A program made the translations under genes and the position numbers. DNA of 64,000 nucleotides from Curtobacterium flaccumfaciens (GTDB taxonomy: Bacteria; Actinomycetota; Actinomycetes; Actinomycetales; Microbacteriaceae): positions 1 to 64,000 of the forward strand of contig NZ_JABMCF010000037.1 in the NCBI RefSeq assembly GCF_013359815.1. Direction: 5' to 3'. The notes under the pieces are model-generated. The model did no database searches and was not told the DNA's origin. It saw nothing but the letters and a program-made list of their open reading frames with translations. Positions 8,294 to 18,834 of the stretch are shown piece after piece. The first letter of the stretch is position 1; each line of letters opens with the position of its first letter.

Positions 8294-11200
8294 CCCGCGC
8301 GACCCTGGCGATGGTCCTCTCGCCGGTCGTGACCGGGCCGCTCGTCCCCACCTGGGACGGCGCGCTCTGGGTCGGCGAGGTGGACCGTGCCGACGTGCAC
8401 GCGACGAGCCACCGGGACGTCATCGCCCTGCAGGGATCTGCCGGGTACGGGCGTGCCCGCCTGCTCGTCCGCGACCACGGCGAGCCCCTCGGCTTCGTCG
8501 AGGCCGAGATCACCGAACGCCGTCGCATCGGCGGCACCATCGACGTCCGTGCGCTCCTGCGCGCGATCCGGCCCATGCCGGCACCCGAGCGTCGGCCGGC
8601 AGCAGGTCTGGTGCTGCCGTCCGTCACCGTGGTGCTCTGCACGGACGGCGCCGCCGGCACGACCATGCGGTCGGTGCTCGCGAACGGGCACCCCGACTTC
8701 GACGTCGTCGTCGTCTCGCACGGCGCCGACGACGGCGGTGTGGCGACGGTCGACATCGGCGGACGCCGCGTCACCACCATCCCGGCACCCGAGGGCGGCC
8801 TCGCCGCCGCGCGGAACGCCGGTCTGCTCGTCGCGACCGGCGACGTCGTCGCGTTCGTGGACGAGGGCGCCGTCGTGGACGGCGACTGGATCGCCGCGAT
8901 CGCCAGCGCCTTCGCGGCCGACCCCGACGTGGCCTGCGTCACCGGGCTCGTGCCGAGTGCCGAGCTCCGGACGCCGGCGCAGCGCTGGCACGACGACCGC
9001 ACCCCCGGCGGGCGGACCGTCCGCCGGCGGGTCTTCCGGCTCGACGACCCGGTCGACGACCTCCCGCTGCACCCCTTCGCCGCCTCGGCCTACGGCACCG
9101 GCGCGAACCTCGCCGTGCACCGCGCGACCGCGCTCCGGATCGGCGGGTTCGACACCGCCTTCGGCCCCGGCACGCGCGTCGGCGGTGGCGACGACCTCGA
9201 CCTCTTCACACGACTGCTGTTCGCCGGATCCGCGATCGCCGTCGAACCGGCCGCGATCGCGTGGCAGCGATCGGCGGACGACGTCGCGTCGCTCCGCGCC
9301 GCCGCTGCCGCGCACGGCCACGGACTCGGAGCCTGGATGACCAAGAACGCACTCGACCGCGACACGCTGACCGCTTCGGTGGACGCGGCGCCGGAGGCCA
9401 TCAGCGCCTTCGCACGCCTCGGCCTCGAGCAGGGCGACGACGCTGCCGACGCTGCTCCGGCGAACGGCCACGGGACGGGCGCCGCGCGTGACGCGGACAC
9501 CGTCGACGCCGTCGACGCGGAGTTCGCGGCGACGAAGCGCCGGTTGCGTCGCGTCGAGCGGCGATCCGTGCTCACCGCACCGGTCCTGGCGCTCCGCGAA
9601 CGCATGGGCGGCGCGGGGACGATCGACCGGACGGCGCACGGTCGCCACGAGCTGCAGCGCGGCCTCGACACCGCGGGGCCGGCACGACCGACCCCCGGTG
9701 GCGCGATGAGCCCGTCGGCGCGACTCGGTGCCGCCGCGATCGTCGTGCTGACGCTCGTGCTGGCCGCCGTCGGCAGCGTCGTCGAGCTGCCCACCCTGCG
9801 GGCGAGCGCCGTCGCGGTCTTCCTGTTCGCGCTGCTCGGGGTCGCCCCGATGCTGCTCGTCCGTCCGATGTCCCTCGCACGGTTCGCCGTCCTCGCCGTC
9901 ACCGGGTCGCTCGTCGGCACGATCGGCATCGGCTACACCATGGCGACCTTCCACATCTGGGCGCCGACGGTCCCCTTCGTCGGTGTCGTCGTGCTCACCG
10001 CGGCGGCGCTCGCCGTCTCGGTGCCGCGTGACCTGGCGGAGCTCCGTCGCGCCGGCCTCGTGCGCCGCGAGACCGCCCGGCCCCGGTGGAGCACGACCGC
10101 CACGGTGACGGCGCTCTCGCTCGGCGGGCTCGTCGTCGTGGTCGTCGCCGCGCTCACCCACATGGGCGACCCGGTGCCCGCCGGCCTGTTCGGCTCGCTC
10201 GGCCCCGGCCTGGTCGTCGGTCTCGTGCTCGTCGTCGCCGCGGCGGTCATCGCCCTGGTCCGCGGCCGCGCGCTCGCCGTGCCCGTCGTCGTGCTCGGCG
10301 GCGTCGTGCAGCTCGCCCAGGCCATCACGTACGGCGTGCCCACCGTGACCGCCGCCGCGCGGCACATCGGTGTCGTCGAGTACATCCGCCAGTTCGGTGG
10401 GACCAACCCGTCGGCCGACATCTTCCAGACCTGGTCCGGCCTGTTCGCCGGCGCGGCCTGGGTCGCCGACGTCGGGGGCATCGTCAACACGATCCTCATC
10501 GCCGCGTGGGTGCCGGTCCTGCTCGCCTTCAGCACGACCATCGCGGTCGGGGTCCTGGCGGCGCACTGGCTGCCCGGTGCCCGTCGCCCGTGGATCGCGG
10601 CGCTGCTGACCGCGATGACCGGTTCGCTCAACACCACGTACTTCTCGCCGCAGTCGACCGGCATCCTGATGTCGATCGTGATCCTCGTGCTCGCCACCGG
10701 GCCGCTGCGCGACGCCCCCGTCACCGCCGCCGACGGCTCCGTCGCCGCCAAGCCGCGAGCACGGCGGGTGGGGCTCTCGCGGATCGTCGCGATCACCCTC
10801 ATCGGCGTCGTGCTCGCCGTGACGCACCAGATCTCGCCGTACCTGACGGTCGCCGCACTCGTCACGCTCATCGTCTTCCGGATGCTCCGCCCCTGGTGGC
10901 TGCCCGTCGTCGTGCTCGTGCCGGCGGTGGTCTTCGCCGCGCTGAACGGTGACATCCTCGGGCGGTTCCTGTCGCTCGCGGCGGTCGGACGCGTGCTCGA
11001 CAACGTGCAGCCGCCCGCGCACGACATGACGGTCCTGCCGAAGCCGCTCGTCACGCGTCTGGCGTTCGACATCCCCGCAGCCGCGCTCGTGGTGCTCGGA
11101 CTCATCGCCCTGGTGACCGTGCTGATGCGGCGCGACCGGACGCACTGGGCGCTCCTCGCCACCGCCGCGAGCCCGATCTCGCTGCTCGTCGCCACGAACT

Positions 11201-11853
11201 ACGGCCAGGAGGGCGTCTTCCGCGTCGTGCTCTTCGCGACGCCGTGGATCGCGATCCTGGCGGCGGCGCTCCCGATGCCCGCCGGTCGGTTCGCCCCGGT
11301 CGGGGCGGTCCTGCAGCGGGGGATGCGCCCGTCCGCCGTCCGGTTCGCGGTCGCCGGAGCAGCGGTGGCGGCACTCGTCGCGATCGGTGCGTTCGGGCAG
11401 ACCTCGCTCGACTGGAACCGCGTCATGACCCGGAGCCAGTCCGCGGCGACGCAGTACTACGACCGCACGGCACCCGCGGGCTCCGTGATGCTGCTCACCG
11501 GGTCGGCCAACGCCGTCCCGAGCAACACCGGCGCACGGTACTTCGACGTGGGCTACCTGTCCCGCGAAGCACTCGGCCCGTACCCGGACCCGACCGGCGG
11601 CTACGACGCCGAAGAGGACCTGTCGAACGTGACGCGGGAGCTCGTCGTGAACTGGTCGGCCACCGGCTACTACGCCCTGGTCGCGGAGCCCTTCGGCGCC
11701 TACGACGAGCGGTACGGCTACCAGAGCGACGCCGACTACCAGGAGCTCGCCGCCGCCATGGCGTCCTCGCCCTACTGGAAGCGGGTCTGGTCGTCGGGGA
11801 CGACCGCGATGTACGAACTGACGACGGAGGGCCTGCGCCATGCGACCGACTGA
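8290..11853 (+). CDS. GT2-domain / polytopic membrane protein fusion, likely polysaccharide assembly
   Basis: An 1187-aa two-part protein. Residues 1 to about 470 resemble the GT2 protein encoded at 18923, including its extra N-terminal domain (RARLLVRD in both). From Met473 on there is a chain of about a dozen membrane segments, then a soluble C-terminal part of about 120 aa, probably outside the membrane. That is the layout of GT-C transferases or polymerases. The GT2 half looks damaged: the metal site is VDEGA (residues 190-194) where the relative has VDDDV, and VVVSHG replaces VVDNAP. GTG 8290 overlaps the upstream stop by 4 nt, and the next gene starts 14 nt before this stop. As no other Wzy-like gene is seen, the membrane half could be the polymerase or a lipid-linked-sugar transferase; this is inference. 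Confidence 0.78.
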   Translation: MTRATLAMVLSPVVTGPLVPTWDGALWVGEVDRADVHATSHRDVIALQGSAGYGRARLLVRDHGEPLGFVEAEITERRRIGGTIDVRALLRAIRPMPAPERRPAAGLVLPSVTVVLCTDGAAGTTMRSVLANGHPDFDVVVVSHGADDGGVATVDIGGRRVTTIPAPEGGLAAARNAGLLVATGDVVAFVDEGAVVDGDWIAAIASAFAADPDVACVTGLVPSAELRTPAQRWHDDRTPGGRTVRRRVFRLDDPVDDLPLHPFAASAYGTGANLAVHRATALRIGGFDTAFGPGTRVGGGDDLDLFTRLLFAGSAIAVEPAAIAWQRSADDVASLRAAAAAHGHGLGAWMTKNALDRDTLTASVDAAPEAISAFARLGLEQGDDAADAAPANGHGTGAARDADTVDAVDAEFAATKRRLRRVERRSVLTAPVLALRERMGGAGTIDRTAHGRHELQRGLDTAGPARPTPGGAMSPSARLGAAAIVVLTLVLAAVGSVVELPTLRASAVAVFLFALLGVAPMLLVRPMSLARFAVLAVTGSLVGTIGIGYTMATFHIWAPTVPFVGVVVLTAAALAVSVPRDLAELRRAGLVRRETARPRWSTTATVTALSLGGLVVVVVAALTHMGDPVPAGLFGSLGPGLVVGLVLVVAAAVIALVRGRALAVPVVVLGGVVQLAQAITYGVPTVTAAARHIGVVEYIRQFGGTNPSADIFQTWSGLFAGAAWVADVGGIVNTILIAAWVPVLLAFSTTIAVGVLAAHWLPGARRPWIAALLTAMTGSLNTTYFSPQSTGILMSIVILVLATGPLRDAPVTAADGSVAAKPRARRVGLSRIVAITLIGVVLAVTHQISPYLTVAALVTLIVFRMLRPWWLPVVVLVPAVVFAALNGDILGRFLSLAAVGRVLDNVQPPAHDMTVLPKPLVTRLAFDIPAAALVVLGLIALVTVLMRRDRTHWALLATAASPISLLVATNYGQEGVFRVVLFATPWIAILAAALPMPAGRFAPVGAVLQRGMRPSAVRFAVAGAAVAALVAIGAFGQTSLDWNRVMTRSQSAATQYYDRTAPAGSVMLLTGSANAVPSNTGARYFDVGYLSREALGPYPDPTGGYDAEEDLSNVTRELVVNWSATGYYALVAEPFGAYDERYGYQSDADYQELAAAMASSPYWKRVWSSGTTAMYELTTEGLRHATD

Positions 11854-13759
11854 ACCGACCTCCGACAGACCGCGACGGACGCGACGGGCCACCGTCGCGT
11901 CCGTCGCGGGCGTGGTCGCCACGGTGCTCGCCGTGCTGGTCGCGCCGAACCTCGCCGTCCAGCCCGCCGTGGCCGCGGCTGCGGACTGCAGCGCCGGGCG
12001 GGTGCTCAACGTCGTCGCCCACCCCGACGACGACCTGCTCTTCCAGGGCACGGACCTGCGGAAGGACATCGAGGCGGGGCGCTGCGTGCGCTCCGTCATC
12101 GTCACGGCCGGCGACGCCGGCAAGCCCGACTGGTACTGGCAGGAACGCCAGGTCGGGCTGATGGCCGCCTACGCGAGCATGGCGGGCGTCGACCCGGCGT
12201 CGACGACCGGCTCCACGACGGTCGCCGGACGGACCCTGCTCACCGAGACCCTGACCGCCGACCCGCGGATCAGTCTGGTCTTCATGGACCTGCCGGACGG
12301 CAACGTCGAGGGCAACGGCTTCTGGGCGAACGGCTACGAGAGCCTCCAGCGCCTGTACACGGGCGACATGGACACGCTGCACACCGTCGCCGATGCCCCG
12401 CACGCCGCCACGTACACGCTCGCGCAGCTCCGGGCGACGCTGCAGGGGATCGTGCAGGACTTCGCACCGACGGACATCCACACCCTCGACCACGAGGGCG
12501 AGTACGGCGACGGTGACCACAGCGACCACCACACGGTCGCGTACCTGACCGACCAGGTGCAACAGCAGTACACCGGCGCGCACGGCTTCACCGGGTACAT
12601 GGGGTACCCGATCGCCGACCGTCCGGCGAACCTGACGACGGCCGAGACCCAGGCGAAGGCCGACGCGTTCTTCACCTACGCCGCGCACGACAGTGAGACC
12701 TGCGCCTCGTACGAGGCCTGCTCGGCGCGACCCGAGACCTCGTGGCTCAGTCGGCAGTACACCGCTGGCTCGCCGGTGCCGACGGACCCCACCGACCCGA
12801 CCGACCCCACCGACCCGACCCCCGCCCACACGGACGTGACGGGTTCGGCGTCGGTGACGGCGAGTGCGGAGAACCCGGCTGACGGTCAGACGGCCGTGAA
12901 GGCGGTCGACGGTGTGGTGAGCGGGTACCCGGATGCGCCGACGGCGGAGTGGGTTGCGCCGTCTGGTCGTGCGGGGACGTGGATCCAGCTCGGGTGGGCG
13001 GGGGCGACGACGTTGGACGCGGTCGACCTCGCTGATCGGCCGAACGCGGTGGACCAGGTGCTGGGTGGGACGTTGACGTTCTCGGACGGCTCGAGTGTGA
13101 CGGTGCCGGCGTTGCACAACGGTGGTGCGGTGCAGCGGATCACGTTCGCGGCGCGCAGTGTCACGTGGGTGCGGTTCACGGTGACCTCGGTCAGTGGCGG
13201 GACGCAGAACGTCGGACTCGCCGAGATCCGCGCGTTCTCCCCGGCGAGCAGCGGCGGTACGACGCCGACGCCGACCCCGACCCCGACACCCACGCCGACC
13301 CCGACACCCACGCCGACGCCGACGCCCACTCCGGGCCTGCGGGACGTCACCGGCTCGGCGACCCCGACGGCGATCGCCGACAACCCGGCCGATGGCCAGA
13401 CCGTCGCGAAGGCCGTCGACGGCGTCGTGTCCGGCCACCCGGTCGACCACACCGCCGAGTGGGCCGTGCCCTGGGGACGGACCGGCATCTGGATCCAGCT
13501 CGACTGGGCCACCCCGGTCGCGCTCCAGCGCATCGTCCTGCACGACCGTCCGAACAGCGACGACCAGATCACGAGCGGCACGCTGACGTTCTCGGACGGC
13601 AGCCAGGTCGCCGTGGGCGAGCTCCCGAACGACGGCAGCGCCCGGACGGTCGACTTCACCGCCCGCAACGTCACCTGGGTGCGGTTCACCACCACCGGGG
13701 TGTCGAACAGCACGATCAACGTCGGTCTCTCGGAGGTCCGCGCATGGACAGCTGGATGA
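11840..13759 (+). CDS. Secreted PIG-L family deacetylase with two C-terminal sugar-binding-like modules
   Basis: A 639-aa exported protein. A twin-Arg-rich N-terminus and hydrophobic segment end at AVAAAAD (about residues 20-49). The PIG-L/LmbE domain follows, with the zinc ligands HPDDD (61-65) and HSDH (227-230), suggesting removal of N-acetyl groups from GlcNAc-type sugars. A TDP repeat linker leads to a discoidin-like module (about 335-465), then a (TP)n linker and a second, clearly related module (about 500-639; both contain NPADGQT, KAVDGVVSG and TWVRFT). The first module is written with many G- and T-ending codons, unlike the C-ending codons of the rest. It probably trims the polysaccharide made by the neighbouring genes. 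It overlaps both flanking genes (14 and 16 nt). Confidence 0.85.
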   Translation: MRPTEPTSDRPRRTRRATVASVAGVVATVLAVLVAPNLAVQPAVAAAADCSAGRVLNVVAHPDDDLLFQGTDLRKDIEAGRCVRSVIVTAGDAGKPDWYWQERQVGLMAAYASMAGVDPASTTGSTTVAGRTLLTETLTADPRISLVFMDLPDGNVEGNGFWANGYESLQRLYTGDMDTLHTVADAPHAATYTLAQLRATLQGIVQDFAPTDIHTLDHEGEYGDGDHSDHHTVAYLTDQVQQQYTGAHGFTGYMGYPIADRPANLTTAETQAKADAFFTYAAHDSETCASYEACSARPETSWLSRQYTAGSPVPTDPTDPTDPTDPTPAHTDVTGSASVTASAENPADGQTAVKAVDGVVSGYPDAPTAEWVAPSGRAGTWIQLGWAGATTLDAVDLADRPNAVDQVLGGTLTFSDGSSVTVPALHNGGAVQRITFAARSVTWVRFTVTSVSGGTQNVGLAEIRAFSPASSGGTTPTPTPTPTPTPTPTPTPTPTPTPGLRDVTGSATPTAIADNPADGQTVAKAVDGVVSGHPVDHTAEWAVPWGRTGIWIQLDWATPVALQRIVLHDRPNSDDQITSGTLTFSDGSQVAVGELPNDGSARTVDFTARNVTWVRFTTTGVSNSTINVGLSEVRAWTAG

Positions 13760-14712
13760 CCCCGGACGATGACGGCCCCCGCCCCGTCGCCGAGCAGTCG
13801 GCCGCCGCGCACGGCGCCCCACCCGCGCACGGCTTCGGCACCTCCCGTCACCGCACGCCGCTCCGGACACGGGGACGACGGGTCGCGATCGTGGCCGCCG
13901 CCCTGGTGGTCGCGGTCGGTGCCGTCGCCGCGGCGACCACCGGCACGACGTCCGTCGGCCCCGGACCCAGCGGGGTCGCGATGCCGACCGGCGACGGGGA
14001 CGGCTGGAAGCGGGTGTTCTCCGAGGACTTCGACGAGTCCGCCCCGTCTGGCGGGTTCGAGGCGGCCTACGACGACCGGTTCACCGTCTACCACGGCTTC
14101 GCGGACACCGCGGGGACCGGTCGGTACCAGGCGTCCACGCTGAGCGCCCACGACGGGATGCTCGACATGCACCTCCGCACGACGAAGGCGGGCACCCCGC
14201 TCGCCGGCGGGGTCGTGCCGCTCGTCGACGGACGATGGGGCGGACAGACCTCCGGCCGGTACAGCATCCGGATGAAGAGCGACGAGGTCGACGGCTACGG
14301 GGTGGCGGTGCTGCTCTGGAGCGACGAGAACGTCTGGGCGCACGGCGAGATCGACTTCCCCGAGGGTGCGCTCGGTGCGCCCGCCTGGCTCAACGTGCAC
14401 TGCCTGGTCGACCCGGCCGAGAAGTGCATCCACCACGAGACCGACGCGTCGCTGGCCGACTGGCACACGTACACGATCGAGTGGACGCCCTCACGGATGT
14501 CGTTCCTGGTCGACGACGAGGTCGTCGGGAGCACCACCCAGGACATCCCCGTGGAGCGCATGCACCTGGTCGTGCAGACGGGATCCCTCGAGGGCCTGCC
14601 GCCCCGGGACGCCGCCGGGTCGTTGCTGGTCGACTGGATGACGATCGACGTGCCTGCGGACGGCGAGAGCCCCCGGGCCACGCTGCCGTCCACGGAACCC
14701 ACCGCCGGCTGA
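13744..14712 (+). CDS. Membrane-anchored glycoside hydrolase family 16 protein
   Basis: 322 aa. Cytoplasmic residues 1-46 are followed by one membrane segment (about 47-68) and an extracellular GH16 beta-jelly-roll domain. The catalytic signature ExDxxE is present as EIDFPE at residues 202-207 (nucleophile and acid/base Glu). GH16 enzymes cut or transglycosylate beta-1,3/1,4-linked glucans and galactans, and ExoK-type members trim exopolysaccharides. Being the last gene of the six-gene plus-strand run, it is probably a chain-length or release enzyme for the polymer. ATG 13744 overlaps the deacetylase end by 16 nt. The gene ends convergent with the GT4 gene, with no clear terminator between them. 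Confidence 0.82.
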   Translation: MDSWMTPDDDGPRPVAEQSAAAHGAPPAHGFGTSRHRTPLRTRGRRVAIVAAALVVAVGAVAAATTGTTSVGPGPSGVAMPTGDGDGWKRVFSEDFDESAPSGGFEAAYDDRFTVYHGFADTAGTGRYQASTLSAHDGMLDMHLRTTKAGTPLAGGVVPLVDGRWGGQTSGRYSIRMKSDEVDGYGVAVLLWSDENVWAHGEIDFPEGALGAPAWLNVHCLVDPAEKCIHHETDASLADWHTYTIEWTPSRMSFLVDDEVVGSTTQDIPVERMHLVVQTGSLEGLPPRDAAGSLLVDWMTIDVPADGESPRATLPSTEPTAG

Positions 14713-14771
14713 CGCCGCCGCATCCCGCTGCAGCCCGGCACGCACCGGCGCCGTCGAGCCCGGCGGCCCGG

Positions 14772-15983
14772 TCAGCGCCGGGCGTGTGCCAGCAGCGCCT
14801 GCAGCAGCGCGCGCACGTGCGGCTCGCGCCCGTAGCGGTCACGCACCCACGCGCGGCACCGGGCGGCGAGGGACGGGTCGAGCTCGGCGTCGTCGAGGGT
14901 GTCGAGCAGCTTCTCCGCCAGTGCGTCCGGGTCGGCCGGGTCGACGGTGTACCGCGCCCAATCACCGGACAGGATCTCTCCGGTGCCGCCCGATGCGGCC
15001 GCGACGACGGGACGGCCGGCGGACATCGCCTCGACCACGACCCGGCCGAAGCCCTCGGGCTCGATGGACGGCGCCACCACGACGTCGGCGGCGTGCAGGA
15101 GCGGGACGACGTCGTCCCGCTCGGGGAGCACGAGCACGGAACCGGCGGGGAGCGCGTCGATCGCGGCGTGCACGGCGTCGGCTTCCTCCGGGTAGAGGGC
15201 ACCGGCCAGCACGAGGAGCGGTGCGGGCGCCGTGTGACCGGCCACGGGGGGAGTGGTGACCGGCACGCGTGCCGCGGCGGTCGTGCGGACGCGACCCCAC
15301 GCCTCCAGGAGGGCGAGCACGCCCTTCGACCGGGTGAGCCGACCGTAGTAGAGCACCGTCGGGGTGTCCTCGGCGATGCCGAGTGCCGCGCGGGCGTCGT
15401 GCACGGACGCCGGGGTCGCGGCCGGGAACGCGTCGGGGTCGACGCCGTTCGGTACGATCGTGATGCGGTCCGTCGGCACGCCGGAGGCCGCCCACGCACG
15501 CGCCATCGCGTGCGAGACGGCGAAGTAACGGGTGCGGCCGCCGGCGATCGGTCCGAGCCGCCGGTAGTTCGGGGCGTGGTGCAGGTGCACCGCGAGCGGG
15601 ACCCCGGAGACGAGCGACGCGACGCGACCGAACGGCAGGTACTCGGGGCGGTTCAGCCAGAGGACGTCGAGGTGCGATCGACGGATCCGCAGCCCCTCGC
15701 GGGCGAACCGCCAGGCGTCGCGGAGCGTGGTGGTGATGCCGAACCGGTAGTCGGTGGCCTCCACCAGGCGCACGCCCATCGCCTCGTAGGGCGGCGGGCC
15801 CTCGGCGGCGCGCGGGGACTGGGCGTTCCGGTGCCAGACCTCGACCTCGTGGCCGGCGGCGACGAGCTCGCGGGTGTCCTCGAGCACGCAGCGTTCGAGT
15901 CCGCCGGTGATGGCGAGTCCGGTCACCAGCACGCCGACGCGGAGTCGGCGGGTGCCGTCGTGTGCAGTCTGTCGCGGTCTCAC
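14772..15983 (-). CDS. Family 4 glycosyltransferase
   Basis: A 403-aa retaining GT-B enzyme. The N-terminal GLAITGGLERCV segment is the Gly-rich acceptor-side loop, and the C-terminal half carries SIEPEGFGRVVVEAMSAG, the E-X7-E motif that binds the nucleotide sugar. It transfers a hexose to the growing repeat unit on the cytoplasmic side. GTG 15983 overlaps the upstream flippase stop by 4 nt (GTGA), so it is the last gene of a three-gene minus-strand operon (GT14, flippase, GT4). Donor and acceptor are unknown. Confidence 0.88.
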   Translation of the reverse strand: MRPRQTAHDGTRRLRVGVLVTGLAITGGLERCVLEDTRELVAAGHEVEVWHRNAQSPRAAEGPPPYEAMGVRLVEATDYRFGITTTLRDAWRFAREGLRIRRSHLDVLWLNRPEYLPFGRVASLVSGVPLAVHLHHAPNYRRLGPIAGGRTRYFAVSHAMARAWAASGVPTDRITIVPNGVDPDAFPAATPASVHDARAALGIAEDTPTVLYYGRLTRSKGVLALLEAWGRVRTTAAARVPVTTPPVAGHTAPAPLLVLAGALYPEEADAVHAAIDALPAGSVLVLPERDDVVPLLHAADVVVAPSIEPEGFGRVVVEAMSAGRPVVAAASGGTGEILSGDWARYTVDPADPDALAEKLLDTLDDAELDPSLAARCRAWVRDRYGREPHVRALLQALLAHARR

Positions 15984-17484
15984 GAGACACCACCCCTTGC
16001 GGTCTTCAGTCGGCGGAGGAACCAGGGGAGGCAGGCGACCACCCCGGCGATGCGGACCCAGTTCCAGAGCACGTCCTGCGGCAGGAGCAGGGACGCGGCG
16101 GCCACGACGAGCGCGGCGAGGGTCGTCAGGACGATCCGGGCTCCCGGTCCGCGCCACTCGCGGCGATCGGGCAGGGCCAGCAGCTGCATGGCGGCCAGGA
16201 TCGCGTAGGCGACGACGGTGGCGAGACCCGCGCCGGCGATGCCGAGCACGGGCACGAGCACCAGGTTCGCGCCGATGTTCACGGCGCCGGCGATCGCGGC
16301 GATCACCCCGACGGCGACACCGCGGCGTTCCACTAGGAGCAGGCGTCCGGTCGCGCCGCTGGCGACGACGGGGAACGCGGTGATCGCGACGACGAAGACG
16401 ACGACCGAGAGCTCCTGCACGCGGTACGACGCCGGGGCGAGGATCGGCAGCGCGACCGGTGACACCAGGGTCACGGCGAGCAGGACCGGTCCGAGCATCT
16501 TGTACAGCTCGTCGCGGGAGTGCATCGCGAGCTGTCGGCGGGCGACCGGGTCGCGGAGGGCGGCGAAGTGCGGCGCCCAGGCCTGGTTCGTGAAGGTCAG
16601 GAGGAGGATGACGGCCGAGCCGACGACGTAGGCGATCTGGTAGCGGGCCACCTCGTCCGGGCCGAGCAGCCGCTGGACGACGATCCGGTCGCCGGCGTTC
16701 AGCACGAAGTACGACAGGTTGCCGAGGGCGATCGGCACGCCGAGGCGGAACGCCCGGGCGGTGGTCCTGCGGTCGAACAGGCCGGCGAGACGCGGGCGGG
16801 TCGCCGCGATGCCGATGACCATCGCCACGCCCTGGGCGACGACGCCGCCCCACGCGTAGGTGGTCGCGTCGGCCTGCACCCAGGTGAGGAGCCCGAGGCC
16901 GATGACCGAGCCGCCGATCGAGGACAGCAGGCTCGTGACCGCGAAGACCCGGATGCGGTCCTGGGCGACGAGCAGCGCGAGGGAGATCTGCACGATGGCG
17001 GCCGGGCCGGTCCAGAGCACCGCGACGAGGAGCAGCGGGTGGTTGCCGACGAAGCCGGCGGCGTCGGCCCAGACCGGGATCGTGGTGAGCGCGGCGACGG
17101 TGACGACGACCGCGGTGACCATGCCGACGGCGAGCAGGCCGCGCGCCCGGCGGTCGTCGCCGTCCTCGGCGCGCTGCAGCACCGACGCCTGGTCGATGCC
17201 GAGGACTGCCAGGACGACGAGCGCCTGGTACAGGGCGATCGCCGAGGCGAGGACGCCGAACTCGGCCGGCGGCATGAGGTGCGCGAGCACCGGGGAGATG
17301 AGCGACGAGACGACGAGCTGCATCGACCAGACGACGACGTACAGCAGGCCGCGGCCGAACAGGACGGAGGCGCCCTTCCGCACCGCGACCGACCCGGTGT
17401 CGAGCGACTCGGGCACGGCGGCGGCGACGGGGACGGGCGCCTCGCGCGCTGCGCGGGCCTCACGGCGGGTCTGCGGGGGGAAGC

Positions 17485-17488
<4 letters not shown>
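15980..17488 (-). CDS. Polysaccharide flippase (Wzx/MATE-like, oligosaccharide transporter family)
   Basis: A 502-aa polytopic membrane protein with about 12-14 hydrophobic segments. The first conserved block, ASVLFGRGLLYVVVWSMQLV, is typical of Wzx-type flippases, which move lipid-linked repeat units across the membrane. A 40-residue cytoplasmic N-terminal stretch precedes the first membrane segment. It overlaps the GT14 gene by 4 nt upstream (ATGA) and the GT4 gene downstream. Its presence suggests Wzx/Wzy-type assembly, for which the polymerase is not obvious in the window. Confidence 0.88.
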
Positions 17489-18477
<989 letters not shown>

Positions 18478-18484
18478 GGACGCG

Positions 18485-18558
18485 ACGCTAACCGCGGCGT
18501 TCCGGGGCCGACAAGGCGACCCGTGCCCGTCTGCGGGGAAGCGGCGGTTTCCCGCACC
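18485..18558 (-). promoter_or_regulatory. Promoter and upstream palindrome of the GT14-flippase-GT4 operon
   Basis: On the minus strand, -35 TTGTCG (plus 18509-18514) and -10 TAGCGT (18485-18490) lie 18 bp apart, and the ATG follows 7 nt later. Upstream at 18532-18558 is TGCGGGGAA, 9 bases, then TTTCCCGCA. The promoter closely resembles that at 21717-21746. Confidence 0.6.
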
Positions 18559-18591
18559 ACCCCCGATCGGTCAGTGCTCGAAAGCGCCGGA

Positions 18592-18765
18592 TCAGCGCTT
18601 CTTCCGGAACTTCTGGCAGTCGCAGAGTGCGCAGTCCGTGCCCGGACGGTAGTGCTCGTGGGCGTCCTGCACGTGGCCGCAGACGCAGGTCACGGCGTCG
18701 ACCACGAAGACGCTCTGTTCCGAGGGGAGCACGGCGCCGAGCTCGTCGGTGGGGCCCATCGACAT
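18592..18765 (-). CDS. Small Cys-rich (zinc-ribbon-like) protein
   Basis: A 57-aa protein with CVCGH near residues 27-31 and CALCDC at residues 45-50. The resulting CxCxH...CxxCxC pattern could bind a zinc ion. It ends in the basic tail KFRKKR. ATG 18765 is preceded by a strong Shine-Dalgarno (GAGGAG, 6 nt upstream), which makes it a real gene despite its size. It lies alone between two divergent glycosyltransferase operons. Function unknown; similar short Cys-rich proteins occur in other actinobacteria. Confidence 0.72.
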   Translation of the reverse strand: MSMGPTDELGAVLPSEQSVFVVDAVTCVCGHVQDAHEHYRPGTDCALCDCQKFRKKR

Positions 18766-18834
18766 GCGTCCTCCTCGTGCCCGGCGTGCTGCCGCCGAGT
18801 CGTCCTCACGATCCTACCGTCCGGGGGTGTCCAC

